Below are positions 1 to 5,384 of a stretch of DNA of 8,544 nucleotides, piece after piece. Location of the stretch: the NCBI GenBank assembly GCA_030602145.1, contig JAUWAH010000074.1:1-8544 (forward strand). Reading direction: 5' to 3'. A model generated the notes under the pieces. It was not told the origin of the DNA. It made no database searches and saw only the letters and a list, made by a program, of their open reading frames with translations. This stretch comes from Desulfobulbus sp. (lineage in GTDB: Bacteria > Desulfobacterota > Desulfobulbia > Desulfobulbales > Desulfobulbaceae). The first letter of the stretch is position 1, and every line of letters begins with the position of its first letter. Both the position numbers and the translations under genes were made by a program.

Positions 1-564
1 GATGTCTTCAAAGGCTTCGCGCGCCAGGGGCCACACACCCATCAGGGCGACCACCCCCAGCAGACTGAACGGCGTCTGCACCAACGGCAGCCTGAAAACC
101 CACAGCCGCAGGGCGGCGTAGGCCATGCAGCCGCTCAGCCAGATTACCCGGCGTACCTTGGTGGCAAAGGAGGCCTTGGGTCCGCAATCGCAGACCGAAC
201 AGGCCTGCCTGAATCCCGGCAGCGGCTCCATCGGGGGTGGCGGCTCCGCATACGGCATGGGCCGGATGACCTGCTGGACGATCAGGGTGAGCAGGGTCCG
301 GGCGGTCGTCTGACCGGGATCAAAGACCACGATCACCGAACCGCTGGAAGATCTGGACTCGACATTGAGCACTCCCCTGGCTTCCATGAGATGCGCCCGC
401 ATCCACCCGGCCTTCCTGGTGTTGCCGCGCAAGCCGGCAACCCGTGCCCGCATCCGCCCGGCCATGGCCTGTTTAACCGTTACTCCGGTTTTTTTCAGCA
501 GACCGGTGGTCAGGCAAAAGGAAGCGGAGTCGGTTCGGGGAGATACTTTTTGTGCTGTCGGCAT
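1..564 (-). CDS. HMA_2-domain membrane protein, N-terminal part (cut by window edge)
   Basis: An open minus-strand frame runs from ATG at 564-562 to the window edge, giving 188 residues with no stop, so the C-terminus is missing. Residues about 34-83 look like a heavy-metal-associated domain of the HMA_2 type: a Gly-Arg-x-Arg-x-Arg strand, an Arg37-x9-Gly47 element, a GV turn, then a strand ending in FDP. This resembles the N-terminus of the ATPase at 1995-4121. A Pro-rich linker (about 102-117) leads to Cys122, Cys125 and Cys127 (CxxCxC), which could bind metal. Two hydrophobic segments follow (about 140-157 and 162-181), and the WPLAREAF stretch resembles the start of the P-type ATPase membrane domain. 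It may be a second metal P-type ATPase or a shorter FezC-like accessory protein; the missing end would decide. The ribosome-binding site is weak. It is divergent from the 743-1206 genes. Confidence 0.72.
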   Translation of the reverse strand, partial: MPTAQKVSPRTDSASFCLTTGLLKKTGVTVKQAMAGRMRARVAGLRGNTRKAGWMRAHLMEARGVLNVESRSSSGSVIVVFDPGQTTARTLLTLIVQQVIRPMPYAEPPPPMEPLPGFRQACSVCDCGPKASFATKVRRVIWLSGCMAYAALRLWVFRLPLVQTPFSLLGVVALMGVWPLAREAFEDI

Positions 565-636
565 ACTTTTTCCACCGCTGTTGGCAGGGGCCTCTCTTCG
601 GGACGCGCAACTTGTTTTGCGGGAACAAAAAACGAC

Positions 637-661
637 ACAATTATAACAGCTTGACAATTAT
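637..661. repeat. Direct repeat ACAATTAT around the -35 region
   Basis: The octamer ACAATTAT occurs at 637-644 and again at 654-661, start to start 17 bp. The second copy overlaps the -35 element of the plus-strand promoter. The minus-strand reading of 640-645 is TATAAT, a possible -10 for the divergent gene at 564, but no good -35 lies 16-18 bp upstream of it. The repeat could be an operator or just AT-rich promoter sequence. Confidence 0.3.
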
Positions 662-679
662 TTTTTTTCTGTTTACCAT
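651..679 (+). promoter_or_regulatory. Sigma70-type promoter for the 743-1206 pair
   Basis: A perfect TTGACA at 651-656 is followed by a 17-bp spacer and TACCAT at 674-679 (4 of 6 matches to TATAAT). Transcription would start near 686, leaving a leader of about 57 nt. Unlike the other promoters here, no TTAG-N6-CTAA palindrome is nearby. Confidence 0.65.
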
Positions 680-690
680 GAACACGGCTC

Positions 691-718
691 CGATTTCCGC
701 CATGGGGGCGGAGGATCG
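691..718 (+). other. Leader hairpin upstream of the small-protein operon
   Basis: TCCGCC at 696-701 pairs perfectly with GGCGGA at 707-712 across a 5-nt loop. CGAT at 691-694 can extend the stem with ATCG at 715-718 across a small internal loop. The hairpin lies between the promoter and the GGAGG ribosome-binding site (731-735). No T-run follows, so it is not a terminator. An mRNA-stabilising or translation-modulating role is possible. Confidence 0.4.
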
Positions 719-742
719 GTTCTTTCAGCAGGAGGCACATGC

Positions 743-925
743 ATGTTCCATATTCCCCTGACCACCACCCCGGTCGGCTGGCTGATTCTCGGCATTGGCG
801 GCTATGCCCTCTATCGGGCGGGCAAGAAGAAAGGCGAGGAAGAGGCCGCTGCCGCCCAGATCACCGCAGTCCCCGCGCCTGTGGAAGTCAAAGACGAACC
901 CGCGGATAACCAAGGAGTCCAGTAA
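743..925 (+). CDS. Small single-pass membrane protein with glycine-zipper-like motif
   Basis: This 60-residue protein starts at ATG 743, seven bases after a GGAGG ribosome-binding site; an ATG at 739 is out of frame. Residues about 10-24 form one hydrophobic helix with GxGG spacing (PVGWLILGIGGY), followed at once by Tyr-Arg-Ala-Gly-Lys3. The rest is a hydrophilic tail, Glu/Ala-rich and then Pro/Asp/Glu-rich. The next protein repeats the core pattern PVGW-x2-LG-x2-GY-x2-Y-x-AGKK, so the two are paralogues. The stop codon overlaps the next start (TAATG), implying translational coupling. Small glycine-rich single-helix proteins are common in loci that build bacterial organelles, and a structural membrane role in a ferrosome-like compartment is inferred only from context. 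I do not recognise a named family. Confidence 0.75.
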   Translation: MFHIPLTTTPVGWLILGIGGYALYRAGKKKGEEEAAAAQITAVPAPVEVKDEPADNQGVQ

Positions 926-1206
926 TGTCCCATCCCATCATCGGTATCCCCATCCTGACAAGTAACCCCGTCGGCTGGGCCGTGCTCGGCGTGGCCGGCT
1001 ACCTGGCCTACAAGGCTGGCAAAAAGGCCGGCAAGCGCGGCGTCGAGCAGGTTGACCGGGAGTGTCTGGCCGACCGCGCTATCAAAGGCGCGATGAAGAC
1101 GGTCTACAAGGCCAAGCTGAAAACCGACACCATGCTCACTTCCACGAAGGAGAAATACGGCGGGATGTGGGAAGAAGCTCGGGCCGAGACGGACCGGCAG
1201 GCCTGA
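925..1206 (+). CDS. Small membrane protein, paralogue of the preceding gene
   Basis: A 93-residue protein starting at ATG 925, which shares its A with the preceding TAA stop. An AAGGAG ribosome-binding site sits seven bases upstream (912-917). Residues about 14-29 form a single hydrophobic helix with the same PVGW-x2-LG-x2-GY-x2-Y-x-AGKK core as its neighbour. A basic stretch (KKAGKRG) follows, then about 55 charged, helix-prone residues with many Lys and Glu. The basic flank suggests the tail lies in the cytoplasm. Gene pairs sharing a membrane anchor but with different tails fit proteins that co-assemble. It ends 17 bp from the convergent FeoA-like gene, with no obvious terminator between them. 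Function unknown. Confidence 0.78.
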   Translation: MSHPIIGIPILTSNPVGWAVLGVAGYLAYKAGKKAGKRGVEQVDRECLADRAIKGAMKTVYKAKLKTDTMLTSTKEKYGGMWEEARAETDRQA

Positions 1207-1223
1207 TTGCCGCGACCCGGCCA

Positions 1224-1991
1224 TCATTTCCCGTTCGCCTGGTGTCCGGCATCGGCATCCTGCCCGTGCCGGACATCGCTTTGTACAATCACCTGTCCTG
1301 CCTGGGTGCGGTTGAGATAGAGCCGCAGGCCGCTCTGGCTGGAAATGGTCACCGGCTCCGCGCCCGGTTTGTGGAGTTCCCGGGTCTGTTCGATGGACTC
1401 GAGCACCAGGCTGCACCCCGGGGTTATCCCATGGGTGCGCAGATGTTCCCTCACATTGCGGCCGCCGATGATGTCGCTGATGACAAAGGGCCGGTGCTGG
1501 GCTGCGAAGTAAAACTGGCGCTCGATTCCGTCCTCTCCCTTCCCCCACAGTCGTGCCGCCTCCCCCTCGGTCAGCCGGGTGCGCTCGCGACGCTCGATGA
1601 CCGTCACGTAATCCATGTGCGGCAGGGCGCGGATAAACGTCACTTCCGCCTCCTCCGCCAATCCGAGATGGGCCAGGGCCTCGATGCAGCCGCGCCCGCA
1701 GGACATGGTTTCGACATGACCCGTCTCTTTTCTGTGCATCTCCACCAGGGGCTTGCGTTCGCCCGATGCCACATGGACGAACACCCGAATCCCGAGCCCG
1801 GCCGGCACCACCACATCGCCCCGGTGGGTACGGACCCGGACCGGGAAATAGTTGACCTCCTCATCGTGACGCATCAGGTGACTGCCGGTATACAACCCCA
1901 GCCGCTGCAACCAGCGCCGCAGGCCGGGGTGCGTGACGTCGAGGAGAGTGAGGTCGGTGTGCACAGGGGCGTCCAGCAATGAAGAATACAT
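1224..1991 (-). CDS. Protein with three tandem FeoA-like (SH3-fold) domains
   Basis: 255 residues, starting at ATG 1991 behind a GGGAGG-type ribosome-binding site and 3 bp after the ATPase stop. Three FeoA-like units can be read. Unit 1 spans about 12-75 (RLGLYTG, then GDVVVPAGLGIRVFV). Unit 2 spans about 88-150 (ALAHLGLAEEAEV, then RTRLTEGEAARLW). Unit 3 spans about 165-238 (HGITPGCSLVLE, then GLRLYLNRTQAGQVIV). Each has the helix-LGL/GIT-G turn followed by beta strands typical of FeoA. Unit 2 carries Cys98 and Cys102 in a CGRGC stretch. FeoA proteins are small partners of the iron transporter FeoB, and the same fold forms the C-terminal domain of DtxR repressors. No FeoB, membrane helix or DNA-binding domain is present here. 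Its place directly behind an iron-type ATPase suggests a soluble partner in iron delivery or sensing. Confidence 0.78.
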   Translation of the reverse strand: MYSSLLDAPVHTDLTLLDVTHPGLRRWLQRLGLYTGSHLMRHDEEVNYFPVRVRTHRGDVVVPAGLGIRVFVHVASGERKPLVEMHRKETGHVETMSCGRGCIEALAHLGLAEEAEVTFIRALPHMDYVTVIERRERTRLTEGEAARLWGKGEDGIERQFYFAAQHRPFVISDIIGGRNVREHLRTHGITPGCSLVLESIEQTRELHKPGAEPVTISSQSGLRLYLNRTQAGQVIVQSDVRHGQDADAGHQANGK

Positions 1992-1994
1992 TTC

Positions 1995-4121
1995 CTAGCC
2001 CTCCCGATCGTCGGAAGCTGCGCGCGGAACCGGCCGGGCCGGAACCTTTCCGGAACGCAGACCGGCATAGCCGAGGATCCCGACGGTGCTGAAGTTATGG
2101 AGCAGGGCGGCGGCCACCGGCCGTACCAGGCCGAAGGTGGCCAGGAGAAGGAACGCGCTGTTCAGGCCGATGGCGGCATAAAAGGTGCGATGGATGGTCT
2201 TCTGGCTGCGCAGGGCAACCAGGCGGCCGGTCAGCAGGCAGGCCAGGTCCTCGCGCAGCAGGATCACCTGGGCCGATTCCTTGGCAAGGTCGGCCCCCCG
2301 GGGCAGGCAGATGCCCACGTCCGCCGAGACCAGGGCCGGGGCATCGTTGACGCCGTCGCCGATGAAGCCGACCCGGTAACCGCGCTGCTGCATTTCCTGG
2401 ACAACAGTCGCCTTGCCCTCGGGTTTCAGTTCCCAATGGATCTCGTCCACCGACGGCAGTTGAGCGGCGATCGCCTTGGCGGTGAGTTCGGCATCGCCGG
2501 TGAGGATGACTATTCTGGCAATCCCCGAGTGTTTCAGGTCCCGCAGCACTTCCTCGGCCTCCGGCCGCAATTCGTCCCGCAGTCCGATCACCCCGACAAG
2601 GCGTTCCTCGCAGGCCACATAGAGCAGGCTCTTGCCCTCCAATTGCAGTATCCGGCTGATCTCATCCACCGCATCGCAGGCGATGCCCTCGTCTTCCTCA
2701 ATGAAATGGCGGCTGCCCACCAGGACGTTTTGACCGTGGATGTAGGCGGAGACGCCGTGGGCGACGATGAAGTCGACCTGGCTGGTGGGCGGCAGTTCCA
2801 GGCCGCGCTCCCTGGCCGCGTTGACCACCGAGGCAGCCACCGGATGGGAGTAGTGCACCTCGGCGCCGGCCGCCAGTTTGAGCAGGCTTTCTTCGTCGTA
2901 GCCGTTGATGCCGTGCAGATCGGTGACCACCAGTTGCCCCCGGGTCAGGGTGCCGGTCTTGTCGAAGATGAGGGTGTCGATCTTGGAGAGGCTGTCCAGG
3001 GCCTGGGCACCCTTGAGCAGGACCCCCTGCTTGGCGGCGGTGAACATGGCCACGCGCACCGACACCGGGTTGGCCAGTTCGATGACGCAGGAATAATCAA
3101 CGGTCAGGACCGCCGCGGCCTTGGTCAGGTTCCGGGTGACCGCCAAGAGGCCCAGGCCCAGGCCGAAGGTGACCGGCACCAGCCGGTCGGCGAGGCGGTC
3201 GCTCTCCTTCTGCGATTCCGACTCGCTGCGCAGCGACTGTTCCAGGAAGGTGGCGATGCGCGCCATGGAGGTTTCGGCTCCGACATGGCTGGCCACGAAG
3301 ACGATGCGGCCGCTCTCCACCACCGAGCCGCTCAGCACCTCGGTCCCGGGTTGGACGTGGATGGGGACCGATTCGCCGGTAATGGAACTGGCATTGACCG
3401 AGGCCTCGCCCTTGACCACCACTCCGTCCAGGGGAATCAGTTCGCCGGCGCCGCAGACCACCCGGTCGCCGATGCGGGCCTGGTCCAGCGCAATCTCCAG
3501 TTCCCGACCGTCCTCCTCGATCCAGATCCGCTCCACCTGGGGCTTGAGCAGGCTCTTGAGCAGGCCGGTGGTCCGGTTCTCGCTCAACTCCTCAAGATAA
3601 TCACCCGCGGAAAGCAGGAAGACGATGCTGGCCGCGGTGAAGTAATCCCGACGCACCAGGCAAAAGAGGACCGCCGAGGCATCCAGCACCTCAACCTTGA
3701 CTCCCCGGTTCCACAGGGTGACCAATCCCTCGATGATGACCGGCAGGGAGAGGATCACGGCGAGCGGCCCCCCGACCACCGGCGGCAGCGCCAGCAGGGA
3801 GAGCGCCAGCCCGCCGCGTGCCGCCAGGGAAAGCGGCGATTGCAGGGTGCGAACGGCACCATGGCCCTCGATGGCCTTGACGGGCAGGTCCGCCATGTAG
3901 GCGAGGATGGCGCTGCGGGTGAGGTTGCGGCCGTCGTACCGGATCACCACCGACCGCGCCCGGGTATTGAGGCGTACCTCCATCACCCCGGCAATGGCTT
4001 CCAGCCCGGCTTCGAAATAATCAGGGTCGAGGGCCTGGTTGCCGATCACCCGGCAGCGCAGGCGGATGCGTCCCCGGACCTCGTGGGCGATGGTGATGGG
4101 GTGGACGATCGTCTGGTTCAC
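1995..4121 (-). CDS. fezB: P1B-6-type metal ATPase, FezB-like (ferrosome iron pump)
   Basis: 708 residues with all P-type ATPase signatures: TGES at 248-251 (actuator), DKTGT at 387-391 (Asp387 phosphorylated), HP at 426-427 (metal ATPase nucleotide site), TGD at 541-543 and GDGVND at 588-593. The pore segment, where metal ATPases usually carry CPC, reads Tyr-Ser-Cys at 343-345 followed by Asn351-Pro352, so CPx is absent. The N-terminus has an HMA_2-like fold with Arg18-x8-Gly27. An R-x8-G N-terminus and a non-CPx pore cysteine fit the P1B-6 ATPases of ferrosome clusters. The C-terminal helices carry HNFSTVG, the usual HN-x-ST pattern. The start is GTG, overlapping the upstream TGA by four bases. 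The protein should pump a metal, probably iron, into an internal compartment or out of the cytoplasm. Confidence 0.88.
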   Translation of the reverse strand: MNQTIVHPITIAHEVRGRIRLRCRVIGNQALDPDYFEAGLEAIAGVMEVRLNTRARSVVIRYDGRNLTRSAILAYMADLPVKAIEGHGAVRTLQSPLSLAARGGLALSLLALPPVVGGPLAVILSLPVIIEGLVTLWNRGVKVEVLDASAVLFCLVRRDYFTAASIVFLLSAGDYLEELSENRTTGLLKSLLKPQVERIWIEEDGRELEIALDQARIGDRVVCGAGELIPLDGVVVKGEASVNASSITGESVPIHVQPGTEVLSGSVVESGRIVFVASHVGAETSMARIATFLEQSLRSESESQKESDRLADRLVPVTFGLGLGLLAVTRNLTKAAAVLTVDYSCVIELANPVSVRVAMFTAAKQGVLLKGAQALDSLSKIDTLIFDKTGTLTRGQLVVTDLHGINGYDEESLLKLAAGAEVHYSHPVAASVVNAARERGLELPPTSQVDFIVAHGVSAYIHGQNVLVGSRHFIEEDEGIACDAVDEISRILQLEGKSLLYVACEERLVGVIGLRDELRPEAEEVLRDLKHSGIARIVILTGDAELTAKAIAAQLPSVDEIHWELKPEGKATVVQEMQQRGYRVGFIGDGVNDAPALVSADVGICLPRGADLAKESAQVILLREDLACLLTGRLVALRSQKTIHRTFYAAIGLNSAFLLLATFGLVRPVAAALLHNFSTVGILGYAGLRSGKVPARPVPRAASDDREG

Positions 4122-4414
4122 CGCCCCGCCTTGTCATCGATGGCGCAGAGTTCCCGTTTGCTCTTCTTCATGGCCGAATCGATCAGGAAGCCGGCGCCGG
4201 CGAGCACCCCGGCGGCCATGACAATCTGGACGGGCGTGCTGCGGGTGGTGGCCCTGAGGATGAGGGTTGCCGCGGCACCTTTCGCAAACCCGTTGAGAAT
4301 GGCTTGGGCGGGGGTCATGGCCCCGTTGCAGACGTCCACCCAGTTGGAGCCGATGGACACCGCGCTGGCCAGGCTCAAGGTGCTCAATGCGGTGATGGTC
4401 GGATGATTGTCCAT
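4118..4414 (-). CDS. Small Gly/Ala-rich membrane protein preceding the P1B-6 ATPase
   Basis: 98 residues from ATG 4414, with an AGAGG ribosome-binding site about nine bases upstream. There are three weakly to clearly hydrophobic segments (about 6-20, 34-51 and 61-79). The last two are rich in small residues (GFAKGAAATLIL and VMAAGVLAGAGFL), with GxxxG-type spacing that favours helix packing. The C-terminal tail is charged (KKSKRE). Its stop overlaps the ATPase GTG start by four bases, so the two are probably translated together and made in proportion. A small membrane protein directly before the P1B-6 ATPase resembles the fezA-fezB order in characterised ferrosome operons. I cannot confirm homology by eye, so no symbol is given. 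It is first in an operon whose promoter carries a TTAG-N6-CTAA box. Confidence 0.78.
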   Translation of the reverse strand: MDNHPTITALSTLSLASAVSIGSNWVDVCNGAMTPAQAILNGFAKGAAATLILRATTRSTPVQIVMAAGVLAGAGFLIDSAMKKSKRELCAIDDKAGR

Positions 4415-4490
4415 GGGGTGTCGCCTCTGCTTGGTTCAGGTTCCTGCGGGATATTGCCAACCGGGGGCCTGGTTCCGGCGGGTGAAAAAG

Positions 4491-4504
4491 TTAGATATAA
4501 CTAA
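4491..4504. promoter_or_regulatory. TTAG-N6-CTAA operator 1 (FezB operon)
   Basis: TTAG at 4491-4494, ATATAA, then CTAA at 4501-4504. It lies on the promoter side of the gene at 4414, where the -10 element would fall. Spacing and half-sites match the single-dimer core of DtxR/IdeR-family iron-repressor sites. It is one of five exact copies in the window. Confidence 0.72.
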
Positions 4505-4526
4505 ACCAAAAAAATCCCTCTGTCAA
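4498..4526 (-). promoter_or_regulatory. Promoter of the FezB operon
   Basis: On the minus strand TTGACA is perfect (plus coordinates 4521-4526). A canonical -10 at 17 bp is not convincing (TAGTTA at 4503-4498), and TATATC lies 21 bp from the -35. Either choice overlaps operator 1, so a bound protein should block transcription. The leader to ATG 4414 is roughly 75-80 nt. Confidence 0.5.
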
Positions 4527-4658
4527 TTTGAAATTTCGCGAATCCGTCCGTGTACCGGTGCGGACCGACCCGCATCAGGCAGGTCTTGAAGGTGTGCTGG
4601 AGATTAGGGCAAGGGTCGGCAAGGGCTCCATTCGTCGAGCAGGCTGCCCCTACATGAG

Positions 4659-4672
4659 TTAGAATTTACTAA
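4659..4672. promoter_or_regulatory. TTAG-N6-CTAA operator 2
   Basis: TTAG at 4659-4662, AATTTA, then CTAA at 4669-4672. It ends eight bases before the plus-strand -35 at 4681. Its position upstream of the -35 differs from operators 1, 3 and 5, so repression, if any, may be weaker or work by another geometry. Confidence 0.7.
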
Positions 4673-4680
4673 AAGAATAA

Positions 4681-4709
4681 TTGACATCTAAATAGCGGGA
4701 GGGTAGGGT
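4681..4709 (+). promoter_or_regulatory. Promoter of the 4773-5178 gene pair
   Basis: TTGACA at 4681-4686 is perfect. A 17-bp spacer leads to TAGGGT at 4704-4709, a poor -10 (3 of 6). Weak basal activity or help from an activator is possible. The leader to ATG 4773 would be about 57 nt. Confidence 0.45.
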
Positions 4710-4772
4710 GACGACGGACAGACGGCCGCCCCTCGTCGGCGTCACTTTTCTATTGAACAAAAAGGGAAAAAT

Positions 4773-4907
4773 ATGTTTGCATTCATACCGATCGCATGCA
4801 GCGTCGCCACGGCCCTCACCTGCATTCTGGCCTACCAGACCGGCAAGGGCACCATGCGGACCATTGAACGAAGAAAACGAAGAAATGCCCGAAAAGTTCG
4901 ATCTTGA
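4773..4907 (+). CDS. 44-residue single-pass membrane protein
   Basis: ATG at 4773 follows an AAGGGA-type ribosome-binding site, and the frame stops at TGA 4905-4907. Residues 2-21 form one hydrophobic helix containing Cys9 and Cys17 (FIPIACSVATALTCILAY). QTGKG follows, then a very basic tail with ten Arg/Lys among the last 14 residues. The layout of a short N-terminal helix, Tyr, Gly-Lys and a basic tail echoes the proteins at 743 and 925, although sequence similarity is slight. The gene overlaps the start of the next by 23 bp, suggesting coupled translation. It lies directly behind a promoter and starts the operon. It is short enough that a chance ORF cannot be excluded, but ribosome-binding site, hydrophobic helix and overlap together argue for a real gene. 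Confidence 0.6.
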   Translation: MFAFIPIACSVATALTCILAYQTGKGTMRTIERRKRRNARKVRS

Positions 4908-5178
4908 GACCAAGAAAGAGGTTGCCAAAATAGGGATGACCGTCGCCCTCGGGGTCACGGTGGTCACCGCTCCCTTCCTTAAGCGCAACCGGGTGCTGAA
5001 GAACCTCCACACCGGCGCCGGAGTGGTTCTGGCAGCGTTCAGCCTGTGGCATCATCTGCTCTATCAGCCGGAAAAGAAAAAGGCCAGGGCGGCGGCCCTG
5101 GCCGCCAAATCCGCGGCCGAATCCGTCCAGGGCGCCCTGCCGGAACCCGAGGCCGATCGCCAAACCGTCCCTTCCTGA
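4885..5178 (+). CDS. Small helical-hairpin membrane protein, function unknown
   Basis: 97 residues from ATG 4885, which lies inside the upstream small gene. The frame is open back to a GTG at 4708, but that extension is Pro/Arg-rich and unlike protein. A short amphipathic N-terminus leads to two hydrophobic segments: about 16-32 (IGMTVALGVTVVTAPFL) and 43-60 (TGAGVVLAAFSLWHHLLY), joined by a basic loop (KRNRVLKN). A Lys/Ala-rich helix (about 63-83) and a disordered-looking tail follow. His42 at the start of helix 2 and His56-His57 near its end recall the LH-x2-G...H pattern of small cytochrome-b-like (DUF4405-type) helices, but a helix 1 histidine is absent. Haem binding is only a possibility. 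Its place beside the FezB operon and a shared operator suggest a role in the same membrane compartment. Confidence 0.75.
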   Translation: MPEKFDLETKKEVAKIGMTVALGVTVVTAPFLKRNRVLKNLHTGAGVVLAAFSLWHHLLYQPEKKKARAAALAAKSAAESVQGALPEPEADRQTVPS

Positions 5179-5182
5179 TCGA

Positions 5183-5201
5183 GTCGCCGGATTGCGGCGA
5201 C
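5183..5201 (+). terminator. Possible terminator after the 4773-5178 pair
   Basis: GTCGCCG (5183-5189) pairs perfectly with CGGCGAC (5195-5201) across the 5-nt loop GATTG, starting four bases after the stop codon. The downstream run is only partly T-rich (GACTTCTTCC), so termination may be weak. Confidence 0.4.
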
Positions 5202-5240
5202 GACTTCTTCCGACCGGCTTTCAGCAGTCCCCGTGCGATG

Positions 5241-5254
5241 GGTCCGATCGGACC
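5241..5254. repeat. 14-bp perfect palindrome
   Basis: GGTCCGATCGGACC is a perfect inverted repeat without a spacer, in the gap between the convergent genes ending at 5178 and 5385. It has no nearby promoter elements that I can see. It could be a protein-binding site or chance in GC-rich DNA. Confidence 0.25.
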
Positions 5255-5384
5255 TGTGCCGGGTGCGGCATCGTCAATCCCCGCTTCGTCCTGTCGAGGC
5301 TTCGTTGTTCCCCCCTGATGAGATGGCCCTTAAAGAAAGCGATTATTTGCGCCTTCAGCCGGGCGAAACGAGAGGCGGCCCGCT

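Larger units (their letters stand above)
4415..4772. other. Divergent intergenic region between the FezB operon and the 4773 pair
   Basis: This 358-bp gap holds two TTAG-N6-CTAA boxes (4491-4504 and 4659-4672) and two TTGACA -35 elements, one on each strand (4521-4526 minus, 4681-4686 plus). The middle (about 4530-4655) has no credible ORF. It contains a short GGCAAGGG tandem repeat and small imperfect palindromes of no clear meaning. Confidence 0.6.

Noticed and set aside
565..742. Fur box search in the divergent gap
   Set aside because: The AT-rich stretch 636-668 does not fit a Fur palindrome (GATAAT-type repeats), and no TTAG-N6-CTAA is present.
1243..1275. 9-bp inverted repeat TGTCCGGCA / TGCCGGACA near the 3' end of the FeoA-like gene
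   Set aside because: It lies within coding sequence, has a 15-nt loop and no T-run on either strand; it is probably a by-product of repeated GC-rich codons.
811..1548. 245-residue minus-strand frame across the convergent gene ends
   Set aside because: Arg/Pro/Gly-rich translation with no domain, overlapping the two small proteins and the FeoA-like gene on supported frames.
2097..4406. 769-residue plus-strand open frame opposite the ATPase
   Set aside because: It is low-complexity (Gly, Gln, Asp, His, Ala-rich) antisense translation of a gene with every P-type ATPase motif; GC-rich codon bias creates such long shadows.
4604..4655. Sequence whose minus strand begins GTAGGGGCAGCC, resembling dispersed REP-type repeats
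   Set aside because: Only a half-element is visible, with no matching inverted arm, and no second copy exists in the window.
4708..4745. Bulged hairpin GTGAC-GACG / CGTC-GGC-GTCAC followed by TTTTC, considered as attenuator
   Set aside because: The predicted transcription start (about 4716) would leave out the 5' arm, so the full stem would not form in RNA.
4708..4884. N-terminal extension of the 97-residue protein from GTG 4708
   Set aside because: Pro/Arg-rich, covers the promoter -10 and the 44-residue gene, and has no ribosome-binding site; ATG 4885 begins sequence that looks like protein.
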